6,363 bases of DNA from Candidatus Aminicenantota bacterium (GTDB lineage: Bacteria > Acidobacteriota > B3-B38 > Guanabaribacteriales > B3-B38): positions 1-6,363 of the forward strand of contig JAOUOQ010000112.1 in the NCBI GenBank assembly GCA_029880275.1, in the 5' to 3' direction. Position 1 is the first letter of the stretch. The number at the start of each line of letters is the position of its first letter. The notes under the pieces are model-generated. The model ran no database searches, was not told the DNA's origin, and was given only the letters and a program-made list of their open reading frames with translations. Both the position numbers and the translations under genes were made by a program. Of the stretch, positions 6,232 to 6,363 are shown in pieces.

Positions 6232-6259
6232 ATTATAGCCGGAAGTCTGTTAATCTCCA
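6232..6259 (-). promoter_or_regulatory. Candidate sigma-70-type promoter for the second dnaJ
   Basis: On the minus strand a perfect -10 TATAAT (6232-6237) lies 16 bases from a 4/6 -35 match TGGAGA (6254-6259). The predicted start of transcription is near 6225, giving a leader of about 23 bases that includes the GAGG site. The placement just ahead of the TTG start and after the upstream stop codon supports it. No HAIR or CIRCE operator overlaps it, so heat control of this copy is not apparent from the sequence. Confidence 0.6.
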
Positions 6260-6292
6260 GGAGATAAAGGTGGTGGGCTTTGCCCTCAATTA

Positions 6293-6363
6293 CTAACCAT
6301 CCTCCGAGAGCACATCCTCTCCTTGTTCCGGCTTTTGCGCTTGTGGTTCTTTCTTTTTTACGG
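6293..6363 (-). CDS. C-terminal end of an unidentified protein, cut by the right window edge
   Basis: Twenty-two codons and a TAG stop are visible (VKKKEPQAQKPEQ, then GEDVLSEDG). The lysine-, glutamate- and glutamine-rich composition looks like a disordered protein tail, and a same-strand gene ending 90 bases before dnaJ is expected in so compact a locus. There is too little to name a family. A second minus-strand frame is also open from the edge to 6209 (the dnaJ frame, ending at the TAG), with a less protein-like composition, so the frame choice is not certain. Confidence 0.4.
   Translation of the reverse strand, partial: VKKKEPQAQKPEQGEDVLSEDG

Noticed and set aside
6275..6285. Hairpin GGGC-TTT-GCCC after the right-edge gene, as a terminator
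   Set aside because: The stem is only four pairs and on the minus strand no run of T follows it.

Overview
The window is a bacterial heat-shock/protein-folding locus and is almost entirely coding. It holds two convergent gene groups. Plus strand: the 3' part of dnaK, a first dnaJ, an hspR-type MerR regulator, a compact sigma-70 factor and a DnaC/IstB-like AAA+ ATPase. Minus strand, reading in from the right edge: a C-terminal scrap of an unidentified gene, a second dnaJ and rsmE. The groups meet tail to tail, and the ATPase and rsmE coding regions overlap by 11 bases.

Plus-strand logic: DnaK and DnaJ are chaperone partners. HspR is, in the actinobacteria where it was characterised, a repressor of the dnaK operon that uses DnaK as co-repressor. 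A full feedback loop (chaperone, co-chaperone, repressor) is therefore plausible here. The next gene is a sigma factor with regions 1.2 to 4 but no region 1.1; its start codon shares one base with the hspR stop codon. This suggests that transcription initiation capacity is tied to the same transcript. The dnaK promoter and any HspR operator would lie left of the window and cannot be seen.

Minus-strand logic: dnaJ followed by rsmE keeps part of the dnaJ-prmA-rsmE order known from Firmicutes, without prmA. The second dnaJ has a good sigma-70-type promoter, a TTG start codon, and all four zinc-binding motifs at exactly the same residue numbers as in the first DnaJ.

Organism: moderate GC, dense packing, HspR rather than CIRCE/HrcA elements, a short sigma factor with the YAVWWIRQ form of region 2.4 (as in Bacteroidota and some Acidobacteriota-like lineages), and a DnaJ G/F region of the type I associate with Acidobacteriota and deltaproteobacteria. 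I infer an uncultured bacterium near Acidobacteriota/Aminicenantota, with low confidence. I found no RNA genes, mobile elements, CRISPR or phage features. Nothing here is clearly a new kind of system; the most unusual point is the coupling of repressor, sigma factor and helicase-loader-like ATPase behind the chaperone genes.
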